This document shows, in pieces, positions 11,317 through 23,344 of a stretch of DNA of 64,000 nt. Positions within the stretch are counted from its first letter, which is position 1; the number at the start of each line of letters is the position of its first letter. A model generated the notes under the pieces. That model was not told the DNA's origin. It made no database searches and saw only the letters and a program-made list of their open reading frames with translations. This stretch comes from Anastrepha obliqua (taxonomy: Eukaryota; Arthropoda; Insecta; Diptera; Tephritidae): contig NC_072893.1 in assembly GCF_027943255.1 (NCBI RefSeq), positions 56,576,001-56,640,000 on the forward strand, written 5' to 3'. Made by a program: the position numbers and the translations under genes.

Positions 11317-11819
11317 AAAGAATACATTTTTTATTAAATAAAAAATAAAATGATTTTGAGTTATGGAAATCTTTATTTTGACCTTTGTATACTGCAATTG
11401 TTTCGTTCACAATTGACGTCATTTGATTGCCTGATACGACGACGGATTGATATTGACATCATTTGATTTGTATCAACTAATAAATGGGGAAATACCACAC
11501 CGTATAACGCAAAAAAAAGTAATACTGCGAAGATGTAATGCAATTTTTGAAGAGCGATAAAAGACTATCTCGAATAGGCCAACAAAGTTCGGCAGATCTC
11601 AAAGTATTTGAGAGTGTCTTGGCTGCGCTTGCACAGAAAAAACTATTACTAACAAAAAAATATATAAAAACAAAATAATAGAAAATATGTACTATGAAGC
11701 TTCGGCCTTCTAAAACTCGCATTTCCTATAACTGGAACTAAATCGAGTGGAAAGAGGTTTTAGAGAGTAATTTCAGTCCCATAACTTGAACTTCTCGAAC
11801 TTGCGCATATTCTGGCCAG
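11317..11819. other. unannotated spacer
   Basis: A/T-rich. No supported gene or repeat. Confidence 0.4.
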
Positions 11820-12060
11820 AAGTCGTTACGAATAACAGACTATGGGAAAGTTAGAAAAAGGAAATGCCGATGGATTGGCCACGTCCTGCGCAGACCAATG
11901 GTTGACGTAACGAAAATGGCCATTGGATGTATTTTGCAGGGCAGCCGTAGGCCAGAACTGCCATCACATGCTGGAGAAGGCAGACCGAACTCGAAATTGC
12001 AGCCCAAAACAAGAGCTGGGAGAGATAAAATAAATTGGGAAATTTTTATAACGGCCCTAT
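11820..12060 (+). pseudogene. LINE C-terminal fragment (RTE-like)
   Basis: The sequence encodes, across two frames, the common LINE C-terminal pattern RKWRWIGHV, RRPMVDVTKMAIG, a Gly/Arg-rich linker, and a KQELGEIK-like end. This is the nuclease-like tail after the RT of RTE-like elements. It is a short dead relic. Confidence 0.6.
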
Positions 12061-12439
12061 ATAGGGTTAGTTTTTTTCAACATATTGGGGAAGTACTTTT
12101 TTAAAAAGCGAATTTTTGTTTTTTATGTTTCTTCTCTGTATAACCTTTGCTAATCAGTTTATTAAGCATAATGCAGTAGATTCGGATTTGAGCGGATTGG
12201 AAAGTGATGATGAGAGTTCAGTGGAGGAAATTATTTATGTTTGAAAATGAATGACGCTAGCACTGACGGCCCCTTTAAGGCTTTGAATCTCTTTTTAATG
12301 AAAACTCCTTCGTGTCATTGCCTAAAAAATCCAGAGCTAACAAATGCGATGATTATCGGCTTATTAGTTTAGTGAGTCTAATGGCTTCAAAATATTTTCA
12401 AGATCCTTCAGAATCGCTAATTTACAAAATATGAACAAT
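12061..12439. other. unannotated; acidic-stretch relic
   Basis: Contains a short acidic stretch (SDLSGLESDDESSVEE) at about 12175-12235 of a kind seen near the N-terminus of piggyBac-like proteins. It is too short to call. Confidence 0.25.
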
Positions 12440-12592
12440 CAATGGGTCGTACACAATTTGGATTCAAACAAGCGATGGGAATCCGTTGTTCAGTCTTCAT
12501 CAAGTCCTCGTACAGTACCGTAAAGATGTCCAGAAAAATATTTTTTTATGCTTCAATGACTATGAAAAGGTTTTTGATGGGCTAGGTAGGTA
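12440..12592 (+). pseudogene. RT fragment (LCFNDYEKVFD block)
   Basis: Encodes VQKNIFLCFNDYEKVFD, the RT block that carries the first catalytic Asp in RTE-like LINEs (normally LCFIDYEKAFD). It is cut off at 12592 by the start of a second, opposite-strand LINE. The plus-strand C-terminal piece at 13.8 kb could be its distal half, which would make the 12.6-13.4 kb LINE a nested insertion. Confidence 0.55.
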
Positions 12593-13440
12593 GGTAGGTA
12601 GGTGAAATGGTTGAAGTGCCGGTCGGACATTCCTCAAGTAGCACTAAAGCTCCGTTTTGATACCATTATGAGACCTCCAACAGGCAGATATCTAGAGCAA
12701 GCCAGAGCTGTTGATGTAATGGAGAAAATTGATGGGATTTAGGTTGGCGCACTGCCCCTGGCCGTTGAAGAAAGGAGCACCCAGTGATCTTAATCGTCTA
12801 GCAGCCAAACCCGGACATTAACAGTGCTCAATAGTCTCCTTCTCTGAAAGGTCCCACAACTTTTGCAATGGGGGTTATATGGTAACCCTAGCTTTTCCGC
12901 ATGTGTGCCGATCGTCCAGTGCTACAGCTACGAGTTTAGAAATTGAATGGTTTGGAGTACTCGCAAAGGCCTGAGTCTTCCATCTGTTGTACTAAGGTCT
13001 CAGGGTTTTCGAAAAGCAGCTTCAGAAATGAAGCTCCATCTTTTCTGCGCTTTCCTGATAAATAATTTGTGCAGTTCCTCTTTAAAAACTTTGACTATCG
13101 GTGAAGTCCCACGTTCCCTAAGCATTTTGCATGCCTGCAAGATCACAAAGACTTTTGCTTGAAAAATACTAGCAGTGTTTGGCAGTTTCAAGGAGATAGA
13201 TAACTTGGCTGATTTAGAGAAAAGCCCCGCTCCGACTCCCGATTCCATCTTGGAACCGTCAGTGAAGACAGAGGTGCAAGCTGCGGTGCAGATTTTCCCC
13301 TCGATCCAATCCCGCCTATTTGGAAAGATTACCCTAGCACGACCCTCAAACTTCAGTTTGTGGATAGAGAGATCTGTTCGAAGTTCGGAGAAATACGGTG
13401 TTAACTACCCAAAATGCTACCATGTCCCTTGAGAGATTGC
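12583..13440 (-). pseudogene. RNase H-bearing LINE 3' part with (CTAC)n tail
   Basis: On the minus strand 13248-13000 encodes an RNase H start (MESGVGAGLFSKSAKLSISL, then PNTASIFQAKVFVILQACKML), followed downstream by degraded C-terminal sequence. It ends in a CTACCTACCTACC run at 12583-12601, typical of a LINE 3' tail. It is 5'-truncated and frame-broken. Confidence 0.65.
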
Positions 13441-13789
13441 CTCCAGAGGCCAACCTCCTTTAACCTGATTACACAAAACTTTTTGACACTGATGAAATGA
13501 AAAAGAAAAAGGTGCATTTTCCACTTGCATTGCGGCCAAACTGCCAACGTGAGAATACAAAATGATGTGACGAGTGATATTGCAATCAAGAATGGGAGGG
13601 AGTCCCAAAAAGCCAAATTCATGTTTTTTTCAAAAAATTCTTAACAAATCATCAATTCAAACATTTATGTATAACAATCTGATCCAAAGAATATCGCGAT
13701 TTATGTTAAGTACCTGGGGTGTTTGCTTAGCGAAATATGGGCAAACGACAGAGACAGAGACAAATTTGCTGTTGGATTGAAACAGCGGT

Positions 13790-14052
13790 AAGCTTTTGTA
13801 ATTACAGGAAAGTTGGTTCCAATAAAAGCGCCGCAAACCGCATATTTTGGTCATATTATTCGTAGTTCTAAATATGAGTTTTTGCAACTGATTGTGCAAG
13901 GTAAAATCGAAGGCAAGGGAGGAATTGGAAGAGAGCAAATATCTTGGCTACGTAATATAGGAGAGTGGACAGGCTTAAGAACTATTGGGCAGTTGGTTGA
14001 AGCAGCGCGAAGCAAAGATAATTACTATAATATTAAATCTAATGTTTTCTAG
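13790..14052 (+). pseudogene. RTE-like LINE C-terminal fragment
   Basis: Encodes QTAYFGHIIRSSKYEFLQLI, then VQGKIEGKGGIGREQISWLR and NIGEWTGLRTIGQLVEAA, ending with a stop at 14050. This is the characteristic C-terminus of RTE-like ORF2. The segment is in one frame from about 13813 to its natural stop, so it is fairly young. Confidence 0.8.
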
Positions 14053-14139
14053 TTTTGTTAAATGTAAAAAGAAGAAAAAGTTATTAATCATAGTTTTATT
14101 AAAATTAATGAGCAACTTATTTCTGTGATCGCTTATATT

Positions 14140-15870
14140 CTGTAGACATTGTGGACATTGAAGGAACTTTTGACAATGCCACCTTTCACTCTATGTGCTC
14201 TTCTATCAGAAGTTATGCTATTCAAAACACTGCTTACCATGGATAGAGAAAGCAATGAAGGAGTCAAGGTTGAGGTTAAGAAGGGTTGCCCACAAGGCGG
14301 CGTACTCTCTCCCTTACTTTGGTGCTTTGTTGTCGACTCTCTTCTTAATGATCTGCAGGGAACATTCAAGCCTACGCAGACGATGTGTGCGTATTAATCT
14401 CAGGAAGATCACTTGAAGTTATATGCAATAACGCAGGTAGCTCTAAATAAGATTGAGTATTGGTCTTTCGGTGAATCCTACAAAAAGTACCTTAGTGCTT
14501 TTCACTAGGAAACGCAATATGGAAGGCCTGTTAATACCCACATTGAAAGGGGTAACACTGCAACTGTCTTCTGAGGCTAAATACTTGGCAGTAATCCTGG
14601 ATAGTAAGCTTATCTGGAAGAAGCACGTCGAGCAGAAGGTCTCTCGAACACTAAAAGTCTTCTGGCAGTGTAAGAGAACATTTGGCCAGACGTGGGGTCC
14701 AATGGTTAATTCCAGAGTGAAACTCCTAAACAGGCTACCGAGAAATGTGTGCTTGGGTATCACAGATGCCATGAGTACGACATCTGGTGATGCCCTTAAT
14801 GCCTTTCTGAGCTTGCAACCTCTAGGTCTTCAAATTCGAAAGGAAGCGATGAAGGCGGCGTATAGGTTCAAGTTAAACGGAGTCTAGGGAAATGAAGAAA
14901 GCATTGGCCACTGTGAGATATACCACCAGTTGTCGGAGCACTGCATACTGTTCTCGATGCCAGTGGACAATCGGGTGCCTGTCGTTAGCTTCGGGAGGAA
15001 GTATGAAGTTTTGATCCCAGATAGAGATTAATAGTTAACTCCAGAGAACCTATTAACGGGATATCAGCACACTGTCTACACCGACGGACCCAAAATCACT
15101 CCTATGCCACAGGTCAGATGGCCACGGTATTCCTTACGGAAGTCTATGCCATCTTGAATGCGGCGTACTGGCTAATTGTGAAAAAGTGGCGGGGCAAAAG
15201 TATTGGAACTTGTAGTGACAGTCAAGCTGCACTGCAAATCCTTGCTTACCACGCTGCTCTTCGAAGTTAGTCGGTGAATGTAAGGCAAAACTGAACAGTG
15301 TTGCAAAACACAACAAAGTTAGTCTTATTTGGATGCCTGGTTATTGTGGTATTGCAGGGAACGAGTTAGTTGATAAATTGGCAAATGAAGGCTCTGCAGG
15401 TATACCACTAGGCCCTGAACCCTTTCTAGGTGTCAATTCCGCATCGATTCAACTATGGATTGACGACTTTATGAGGTCTACCCACAGAGATCGTTTTGGT
15501 CTGAGTTGAACTCATGCAGAGTAACCAAGTGATTTGTGAAAGATCCAAACAGGAAAACAGCGACCTTTCTCCTAAAAGTCAGCAGAAGGGACCTGAAAGT
15601 ACTTGTGGGTGTAATCACAGGGCACAACGGTCGTAGACAGCTCGATATGCCTATCCTGTCTTGAGGAGCACGACACTGTAGATCATTTTATCTGTAGCTG
15701 TCCGGCGTTTTCCAGAATCAGACTTAGGATATTGGGTTGCGATGTACTAGGTAGGGATAAGGTTTATACTCATCCTCTTCCGGGACTCTTAAGATTCATC
15801 AATGAATCCAAGAGATTTGTAGAAGAGTGACCTCAAGCTAATTTATCCCTCTTACCACCCACTTTTTATC
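14140..15870 (+). pseudogene. I/Jockey-group LINE: RT end, RNase H, zinc knuckle
   Basis: RT blocks at about 14150-14500 include VKKGCPQGGVLSPLLWCFVV and an AYADDVC active site at about 14374. Then LSVNPTKSTLVLFTRKRN and SSEAKYLAVILDSKLIWKKH form an open frame at 14453-14887. RNase H at 15070-15400 is heavily degraded (VYTDGPKI, IWMPGYCGIAGNELVD). The C-terminal knuckle at about 15655-15725 reads CLEEHDTVDHFICSCPAF. Multiple frameshifts separate the blocks. The 5' part with the endonuclease is missing. Confidence 0.8.
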
Positions 15871-15880
15871 TTTCCTATCT

Positions 15881-16349
15881 CTATTCTTTCTACTGAAATC
15901 TATCCGTGTGTAGTACAATGGTCTGCTGACTGAGTGCTTGGACTTGTCTAACCCCTACACATTGCAGTCTCCATAAGTCGCACATTCTCAGTGGCTAATG
16001 GTGATTCGAGTTATAGAAGTTTGCCTGTGTTACTAAGTAGTGCCACAGAACACTGCCACTGCGAGAAGTAGATAAAAGATGAATTGCCAGCATAACGCAG
16101 CGTTTACATGACGCCCATTTCCCAAAAGGCAAGATTCACTAAATATTGCATAAATAATAGTTTTGATAAATATGAAATAATTTCCCTCCTAAATTATGTT
16201 GTGTTTTTCTTTCTGCGCTAATGAACACTCAAATATAACAACTATAAAGTTATCAAGACTTCAATGGTAGATTTATTGCTTAAGAACACCTGCAAGATGC
16301 ATCTTTTTTTGTTCTTTAAATGGGTATAATAATTTCGGCACCCATTATA
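15881..16349. other. unannotated spacer
   Basis: Probably includes the LINE 3' untranslated region up to about 16070. Otherwise nothing is recognised. Confidence 0.35.
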
Positions 16350-17663
16350 CAGGGTGGCTGATGAAAGCCGCTACCAAAAAAAAATTGAATAACTTTTTTT
16401 CTTTTTAAGTTATCTGTTCCATTTTTATTTTAATTTGCAGATTGATCTTTAAAATTTATTAAAATAGATAACTGGGACACGCAAACAAGAATTTGGATAG
16501 TCCGCCGCTATCACGCACTGGAGTCCGTAGTTTTGGTACAGAGAGAGTACAGGCGGATGTTTGGCGGCGATCCCCCGAGCAGATGGACCATAATGAGACT
16601 GGTGAATAATTTTGCTGAGCAAGGAACAGTCGCAAGAAGGCCTTATCATCGAAACCCACCAGTTCGGACGGAGGAAACGATCGCTGCTGTAGCTGCAGCT
16701 ATACAAAGCAATCCAAGGGTTTCAACAAGAAGCTTATCTGCTCAACTTGGTGTCAGCCGACAGTCTTTGCAAACAATAATGCACAAAGATTTAGACTTAT
16801 TTCCCTACAAAATTCAAATGGTTAACAAACTGAATGCAGCAGACTTGCCATTCGCTTGGAATTTTGCCAGAAGATCCTGCAAATGGTGGAAGAAGACCAA
16901 AACATGTTAAACTGCCTTTTCATGTCTGATGAGGCCCATTTCGATTTAAACGGCAATGTGAACAAACAAAATTGTCGAATATGGAGTACTTCTAACCCAC
17001 AGATACTCCACGAGACGGAATTGCATCCTCTTCGCGTGACAGTGTGGTGTGCGGTTTCTTCACGCTGTATTGTCGGGCCTTATTTTTTTGAAGAAAATGG
17101 TTACACCGTTACGGTTACTGGAGACCGTTATTTAAAAATGCTGAAAGAATTTTTCTACCCAGAACTACGCCGAAAGAGAATTCCTTTCAACTCTGTGTGG
17201 TTTCAACAAGATGGGTCAACGTCTCACATAGCCCAGACTGTTATGACAGAGTTGCGACGAAAATTTCCCAATAAACTGATTTCAAGAAACTCCGAATTTC
17301 GTTAGCCCCCCAGGTCGCCTGACCTTACTGCACCTGACTTTTTCTTGTGGGGTTTATGTAAACAAGAAGTTTATAAAACAAAGCCAACAAATTTGGATGA
17401 ACTAAAACAATCCATTCGGGCAACAATTGCGCCTATTCCTGTCGCAACTCTCAAAGCAGCAATGAACAACTTTTTACTAAGATGCCGCACTTGTGTCAAC
17501 GAACATGGGGGGCATTTAAATTCAATTATTTTTAAAACTAGTTAAGCTACATTTAATAAAATTTAATGACCTTCAACTTGAAAAAAAAAAATAAATGAAT
17601 TCCATACACTAAAAAAAAAGTTATTTGAGTTTCTTAATGTAGCAAAATTCATCAGCCACCCTG
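16350..17663 (+). mobile_element. rosa-like mariner (DD41D), full length
   Basis: A 1314-bp element with terminal inverted repeats (CAGGGTGGCTGATGAA left, its complement right) and TA target duplications at 16348-16349 and 17664-17665. The transposase spans about 16463-17545 with an N-terminal helix-turn-helix, first Asp in MSDEAHF, second in WFQQDGSTSH and third in SPDLTAPDFF. I count 41 residues between the second and third Asp, the spacing of the rosa subfamily found in Ceratitis and related tephritids. It is inactive: the start codon reads ATA, there is a frameshift near 16855-16865, and an in-frame TAG at 17303-17305 (probably from a Trp codon). Confidence 0.9.
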
Positions 17664-17665
17664 TA

Positions 17666-18917
17666 TATACATAAGCTGCAATAGAAGCTAGAGCACAGCT
17701 GCTTGCTACAAGCCTGCCTATGACACTAAGAATAGATAATTGACACTGAATGAAATGGAAAAGTTAATTACATTTTAGCTGTTAATTTTTTTTAGTTCTT
17801 TTTTTATCTATGATTGTCTTATCGGAATGGAGGCAACCTAGAAATGTGTTTGTGTTCTAGTCAATCAATCATTGATATCGCATTACTTAATTTCTATTAC
17901 ACACATACACACATAAGTACTGACTCTTTAAATACCGGCAAATTACCAGGAGGGCTTGGTGAATATTTCTTAAATGTTCTTTTAGTTGTTACAAATTAAG
18001 TTATATTATTTATGAATTTCTCAATATTTTTCCACATTTAAAACTTTCAGTCATCTTCGAAACTATGTGGTACTTTTCAATTTTCTGCTGGGGATTGTCT
18101 AAAGCTATGTAGGTATACTCATACATTTATATGCCCCCTTTCATTACCTTTACAACTCTCGCTTAAGGCCATGCAAGGATTCTTCGAAAACGAGCGAAAA
18201 GTTTTCGAGTTTGTTCTAATTAATACCAGTAAAATCGCGCGATCAATTCGAAAATCCACATAATTTCTGTTATGTGGCTTTCGAGATATCAACCAAATAC
18301 CGGTTTTGGATTAAAGAAGGAAAGATAGATCATACAAATTTGTAATATGTGAAGAATTCGCCAACTGATTAAAACAAAGAATGTATCATATTAAAGGAAA
18401 TTAAATGCGCCATTTACGCTCGTGCTTATTTTTTCAGTAAAATTAATAGTTTTTTGGAAATTTACAAATATCAAAATAAAAAAAAAATCGCCCAAGAACT
18501 GAACCATTCGTGTAAAATCGGTCGCTGCGTTTGAAAATCCACTAAAAAAAAGACGCTTTCGTGTATTATATATTTCTTAAATATGAAGCGGAAATGTTCA
18601 TATTTTGAAATACAAAAGTGTTTAAAAGATTAAAAAAAAAATGATTTAAATAAAAGATTAAAAAACAAAACTAATCAATAAAATAAATTAAGAAAAATAT
18701 TTAGTTAAAAAATAAAAAAAAAATTATTTACTTAAAAAATTTTGAATAACTTTTTTTTTTAATTTAATTAAATATTTTTTTTTTCAGTTTTGAATTAAAT
18801 AATTTTGTTTTTTAATTTTTAAAATTGCTTTATAGATTAATTTTTTTATTTGAAGAATAAATTTAAAAAAAGTAGATATTTAATTAAAAATTAAAAAAAA
18901 ATATATTTAATTAATTA
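17666..18917. other. AT-rich intergenic stretch
   Basis: No gene. 18540-18915 is an extreme A/T tract of alternating poly-A and poly-T runs with palindromic character. The 17814-17999 open stretch has no recognisable family. Confidence 0.5.
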
Positions 18918-19092
18918 TGAGAGGATTTTTCATGACAGAAATAGATCCGGAGGTTTGCCTTTGCCTACCGAGGGACGACCGCTATTAAAAAAAAACTTTT
19001 TCTTCCTTTTGGCCTTTCACCGAGATTCGAACTTACATTCTCTCTGAATTCCGAATAGCAGTCACGCACCAACCCATTCGGCTACGGCGGTG
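18918..19092 (-). repeat. tRNA-derived SINE, 3'-truncated
   Basis: On the minus strand: A box (GTAGCCGAATGGG), B box (GTTCGAATCTC-like), then the GGCAAACCTCCGG core, ending at the TCATGAAAAATCC segment. The 3' half is absent. The tRNA-like head is well preserved. Confidence 0.85.
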
Positions 19093-19555
19093 AGCAAATA
19101 CCCTTCAAATAATATACTGTGTGTTTAAATTTGTCAAGTTTCGGCTGAGTTATTTGCTTAAACCGAATTTGCAAAAAATTTAAAATAGCATCAAAAGTCT
19201 CATTACTCGTATTTCCATTCGGTTGATGTAAGGACTGCTCATAAAACCAATTCTGAAATAAAAATAATCAGACTTGGCAACTGTACTAATAGATAGTCTA
19301 TAGCAGAGCTCCTTTTTGTTAAGAGATAAATTTCGTATGCATACAACAAAGTGAAGGAGTAGCCCGAGCTAAGCCTCTCATGGTAAATATTTTCTCAGAG
19401 TTGGAATCATAGATAATCAAATTTCACGATTTTTCTATAATGAGCATCAGCTATACTTTTTGAAAAAAAATTTTCAATTAATCTACGAACAACTAATGAC
19501 GTTTAGGGCAATGCTTTAATGATTCTTATCAATTTCGTGCGACTAATTGATTTAG
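19093..19555. other. unannotated spacer
   Basis: May contain the undetected 5' part of the following mariner. No terminal repeat was found. Confidence 0.35.
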
Positions 19556-20196
19556 TGATGTGAAGAATAAAACCCGTGCACGTCGCTCGAAAACAACCGA
19601 AAATATTGCTATTGTAGCTGAAAGTGTTGAAGAAAACCCAGGTTTGTCCATTCCTCGTCGTTCTTTGGAATTAGGCATTCCACAAACGTCATTACACCGT
19701 ATTTTGCATAAGGATTTGGGTCTTAAGGCTTATACAGTCCAGTTAACACAACTCAAGCCGGCCGATCATCAACATCGTCGTGTCTTTGCTGATTGAGTCG
19801 TTGAAATGCATGAAAATGCTCTGGAATTCCATCGAAAAATCATCTTGAGTGATGAGGCCCAGTTATACCTCGCCAATGAGCAAAATTGTCGGATCTGGGG
19901 CTCAGAAAATCCAAGAGTTATTGTTGAAAAGCCTCTCTATCCTTAACGTGTTACTGTTTGGTGCGGTTTATGGTCCGGCGGAGTCATTGGACGTACCTTC
20001 GAAAATGAAGCTGGAGCAACAGTTAAGGTGAATGGATTGGGCTATGGAGAGATGATTAACGATTTCTTATGGCCGAATGGTGTTGGATGGTGTTGATCTG
20101 GACAACGTTTATTTTCAACAAGACGGCGCTACATACCACACAAGCAACGAAACCATTGATCTTTTACGGGAATAACACCTCTTATTGGAAAACCCA
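19556..20196 (+). pseudogene. rosa-like mariner, internally deleted
   Basis: The transposase reads from KNKTRARRSKTTENIAIVAE through SIPRRSLELGIPQTSLHRIL and SDEAQLYLANEQNCRIWGSE to FSTRRRYIPHKQRNH in shifting frames, with stops at 19794-19796 and elsewhere. The gene jumps directly from the second-Asp region at about 20170 into the right terminal repeat (CTCTTATTGGAAAACCC, ending about 20196), so the third Asp and C-terminus are deleted. The same terminal repeat bounds the 27.97-28.49 kb element. A left terminus was not found. Confidence 0.7.
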
Positions 20197-20940
20197 TTAT
20201 ATTATTATATTATATTATACTAATATACATACAGATATGTACACTATATACATATTTGTGTATTTTTGATAAAAAAACTTATGCATGTGACTTTAAGAGG
20301 CTTTGCTTTGGGGTCAATTAATTCTGCTCTATCACAGAAAGATTTTGTATTTTAATCAACTTTTATTAAGATGATTCTTAACTAAATTTGCGGACTGAGC
20401 CAATTTGACTCATTTCAAATTCTATTGATGTATAACTGAAATATAATTTTTTAAATTCAAAAGTGAAATGTTATTTTTTAAATACAAAAGTGTTGGTTTC
20501 TAGTTACATAATGAAATATAGGTAAACGTAGGTTACTCTCCTCCGTCGACCCTCTCATTTCGCATATTCGAATGTGGTGTACCATTTCTACGACTATGAT
20601 CCAATTGTCTTACAAAATGATTTTATACGAGCACATCGTGTGAACAGAACTTTTTTGGTGAAATGATATACATAATTTTATAGAAACAATTTTTAGCAAC
20701 AAAAATTTAGTTCTCCAGGGTAATTTTAATATTTATTTGAAAAAGGTACTTCAATTGATATTTATAATATTTTACATCTAATATTATATTACATAAGGTT
20801 GCTTTTATGGGAAAAAATCAGAAAAATTGTCTTTTGCTAAGAAAACTAAACAAAATAAGGGAAGGCCAATCAGATAATGAATCGGATGCAATTGATGCGG
20901 AACTACAAATGTGATAAGGAATTTAAAATAGTAGTGAAGA
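20197..20940. other. unannotated spacer
   Basis: AT-rich, with an ATATT microsatellite just after the mariner. A short coding-like piece at 20808-20915 (KLNKIREGQSDNESDAIDAE) is not assignable. Confidence 0.35.
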
Positions 20941-21090
20941 AGAGTATGTTGTTGTTGTTGTAGCATTTTTTGTCTTTGCCCCAAGTGCTGCCGGCAAGCG
21001 ATTTGAGGAACTTGTTGCGATTTTGGATTTTAGTGGCAATAGCGGTTGTATGAAGGAGAGAAGGATTAAAAAGGATAATTCGCTATTATA
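20941..21090 (-). mobile_element. possible LINE 3' end with (CAA)n tail
   Basis: On the minus strand the region ends in repeated ACAACAACAACA (20947-20961), like the end of the LINE copy at 48.07 kb. No coding part is recognisable. Confidence 0.25.
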
Positions 21091-21830
21091 CTAATAATAA
21101 TTTTCGCTTTCAGAATCAGAAATAACCCTCGCGCTTCTTTTTCTAGGAGCAACATACATAACAAAGATCCTCTTCTTCAGAGGTACGGTACACTAGACTG
21201 GGTTAGTTTACTGGAGCGGCAGCCCTTGGTCGCGAGAAATTCGAGTCATTCCGGTAACGTAGAATCGGCTGCCATCGGAATGGGAAAAATATGATTTTGC
21301 TTATTGACATAACCGCTTAAGAGGAAATGCGCCGCGTCGCTCCTGACGACACAAAGACGTCCTCTTCATTGTTAAGATTGTGGATGGCTTGACAGTAAAT
21401 GCGACTGACGGTCAGCAGGCATTAACTGATGACCTGTGTGCACTTTGTTCAGAAACTTCAACTTAAGTCTTCACTCAAATTTCTTTTAGCGCCCGTCTGG
21501 TGATACCCAAGCAAGGCAGCCACGACCTGCATATTATCGGTCGAACGACCAGTCTGGTGGCGGCCCTGCTCCGCAAGATCTTATATAGTTCCACTCTGTT
21601 CGGGTGGAGCAACTATGCGCCGGAATGCTGCCACAGCTGGCGTGACACGATTAGGAAATCGACTTCGATTTCCACGCTCTACCAAAATCACCGACCGATT
21701 GTTGGTAAAAAAAATTATTCCACAGCACTCGAATGCTTGCTTATTGAAATACTACAGCGGTGTAGCTCACAAGTGCCAGATATGATTTGCAAAAATTACA
21801 ATATTAATTAAATAGTTAATTAGAAAGTAA
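21091..21830 (+). other. unidentified, relatively GC-rich segment with 103-codon open frame
   Basis: 21200-21720 is visibly less A/T-rich than its surroundings and contains an open frame at 21500-21811 (starts MIPKQGSHDLHIIGRTTSLV). I do not recognise it. The composition suggests decayed coding sequence, either host or transposon. Confidence 0.25.
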
Positions 21831-23099
21831 TTGGCTTGAATTTTATCCTTGTTTGAACCAATTTGTGTTGAGCATCTCAATACAGTCACATTACAAAAAC
21901 TTTCAAGACATCAAATAGGATATTGGCAAAAAAGGAGATCATCAGCTCCAAATCAATTCCGTTAGCTTTAAAACTGCCATTTTCTTTTTTTAATAAAATA
22001 AATTTTTATAAGGTAAGAGTTTGGTATTATTCTTAGTAAAAGTTATCGTTCGTTCAATTAGCAAAAAATATGAGCAAAGGGGCTTGCCTGGCACATTTTT
22101 GCGACCTTTTCTGTTTCAGATTTATTTACTGAACTTACATATCCGCATTTGTTTAATTTCTAATTACCTAGTAATAACACCAGTTAAATATTTAAAGGCA
22201 AAAAAATGATTCAAAGCTGTGGATTGCTCGGATTATGCACAACACTGTACTTACAGTGACTTTTGACGCATAATTAAAGAAACCTTACACGTTTAAGCAA
22301 ATAGTGACAAATATCATATGCGTAGTTGTCTGTGTGCATATGTATGTGTGAGTATATATATATAAATGTATATGTATGTATTGTATATACCCTCAAGCGA
22401 TGGTTCGAACTATTGAGAAACGTTTTATTCGTTTTCCACTGAACCATCTTGTCAAACAATCAAATTGCAGCTAATTTACATTGCACACGGCGTTAAAAAA
22501 CTACAGCACAGAGACTTTATGACCAGTCTTGACAGTTTATTTGTTCCTTATTTAATTTAAAAAATTTTTCTAATAATTCCTAAGAACTTGACTCATACAA
22601 AAACTATACAAATGCACGTATCTAACTTTATTAATATTAAAAAAAAATTCAACAAATTTCCAAAAAAAATTCACACTTTTTAATTATAGTTTTTAGAAAA
22701 ATTTTGAGTATGCAGTTTTATAGCGCATTCAGTTTCGGTGCAATAAAGCGCAAGACTCAAATTACTCAAAACTTGCATAGATTTTTGACAACTGTTTTCG
22801 CTAGCGGTTTTGTGGAAAATCAGAAATTTTTTTATAAGGAAGAAGTATCCAACAATGTCGACACACGAAAAAAAAAACAATTCCAACAATCAACCTTGAC
22901 TTTTGAGCGACTTCCAACCTGCACTTTATTATATTAAAATTTAATTTAAATTCTAAATAAAAAGCTACAAATTTTGATGAAAATTTGTCGAATTCGCTGT
23001 CCCGACTTAAATTCGCAGGAGGAAATGGCAATGAATCGTGTGACCGATCCTGGTGGTGTTCCCTGAGGAAGAGTGACGACAACATCAATAAACAGGAAC
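21831..23099. other. unannotated spacer
   Basis: AT-rich with a TATG microsatellite at 22330-22385. No supported gene. Confidence 0.4.
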
Positions 23100-23290
23100 T
23101 CAACGATGGTACACCTTACAACAGACAGGACGAAATGTAGGTAGACCACGAACCACCTGGCACCGTTCAACGGAGGCTAAAATGAGGTCTTTCTATAAGA
23201 ATGAACTTAAAGCCCTTGCAAAAAACCGTGTTCGATGGCGAAGAGGAGTTGTCGACGCCCTATGCTTCAACTAGGAGTTAGAGGATCCTA
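23100..23290 (+). pseudogene. LINE C-terminal end
   Basis: Encodes GRPRTTWHRSTEAKMRSFYK, then LKALAKNRVRWRRGVVDALC before a stop near 23274. This is the usual last block of RTE-like ORF2 (GRPxxTWRRxxE...LKxLAxNRxRW). It is a short 5'-truncated copy. Confidence 0.6.
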
Positions 23291-23344
23291 TTGTCCAAAG
23301 TGTGAAACTTGTGTTAATACGATCTTTGTTATGAAATGAAGTGG

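Noticed and set aside
12175..12240. Acidic SDLSGLESDDESSVEE stretch resembling a piggyBac N-terminus
   Set aside because: Too short, no piggyBac catalytic blocks and no matching TTAA termini nearby.
20808..20915. Short open stretch KLNKIREGQSDNESDAIDAE as a gene start
   Set aside because: Ends after about 35 codons, with no splice donor or family match.
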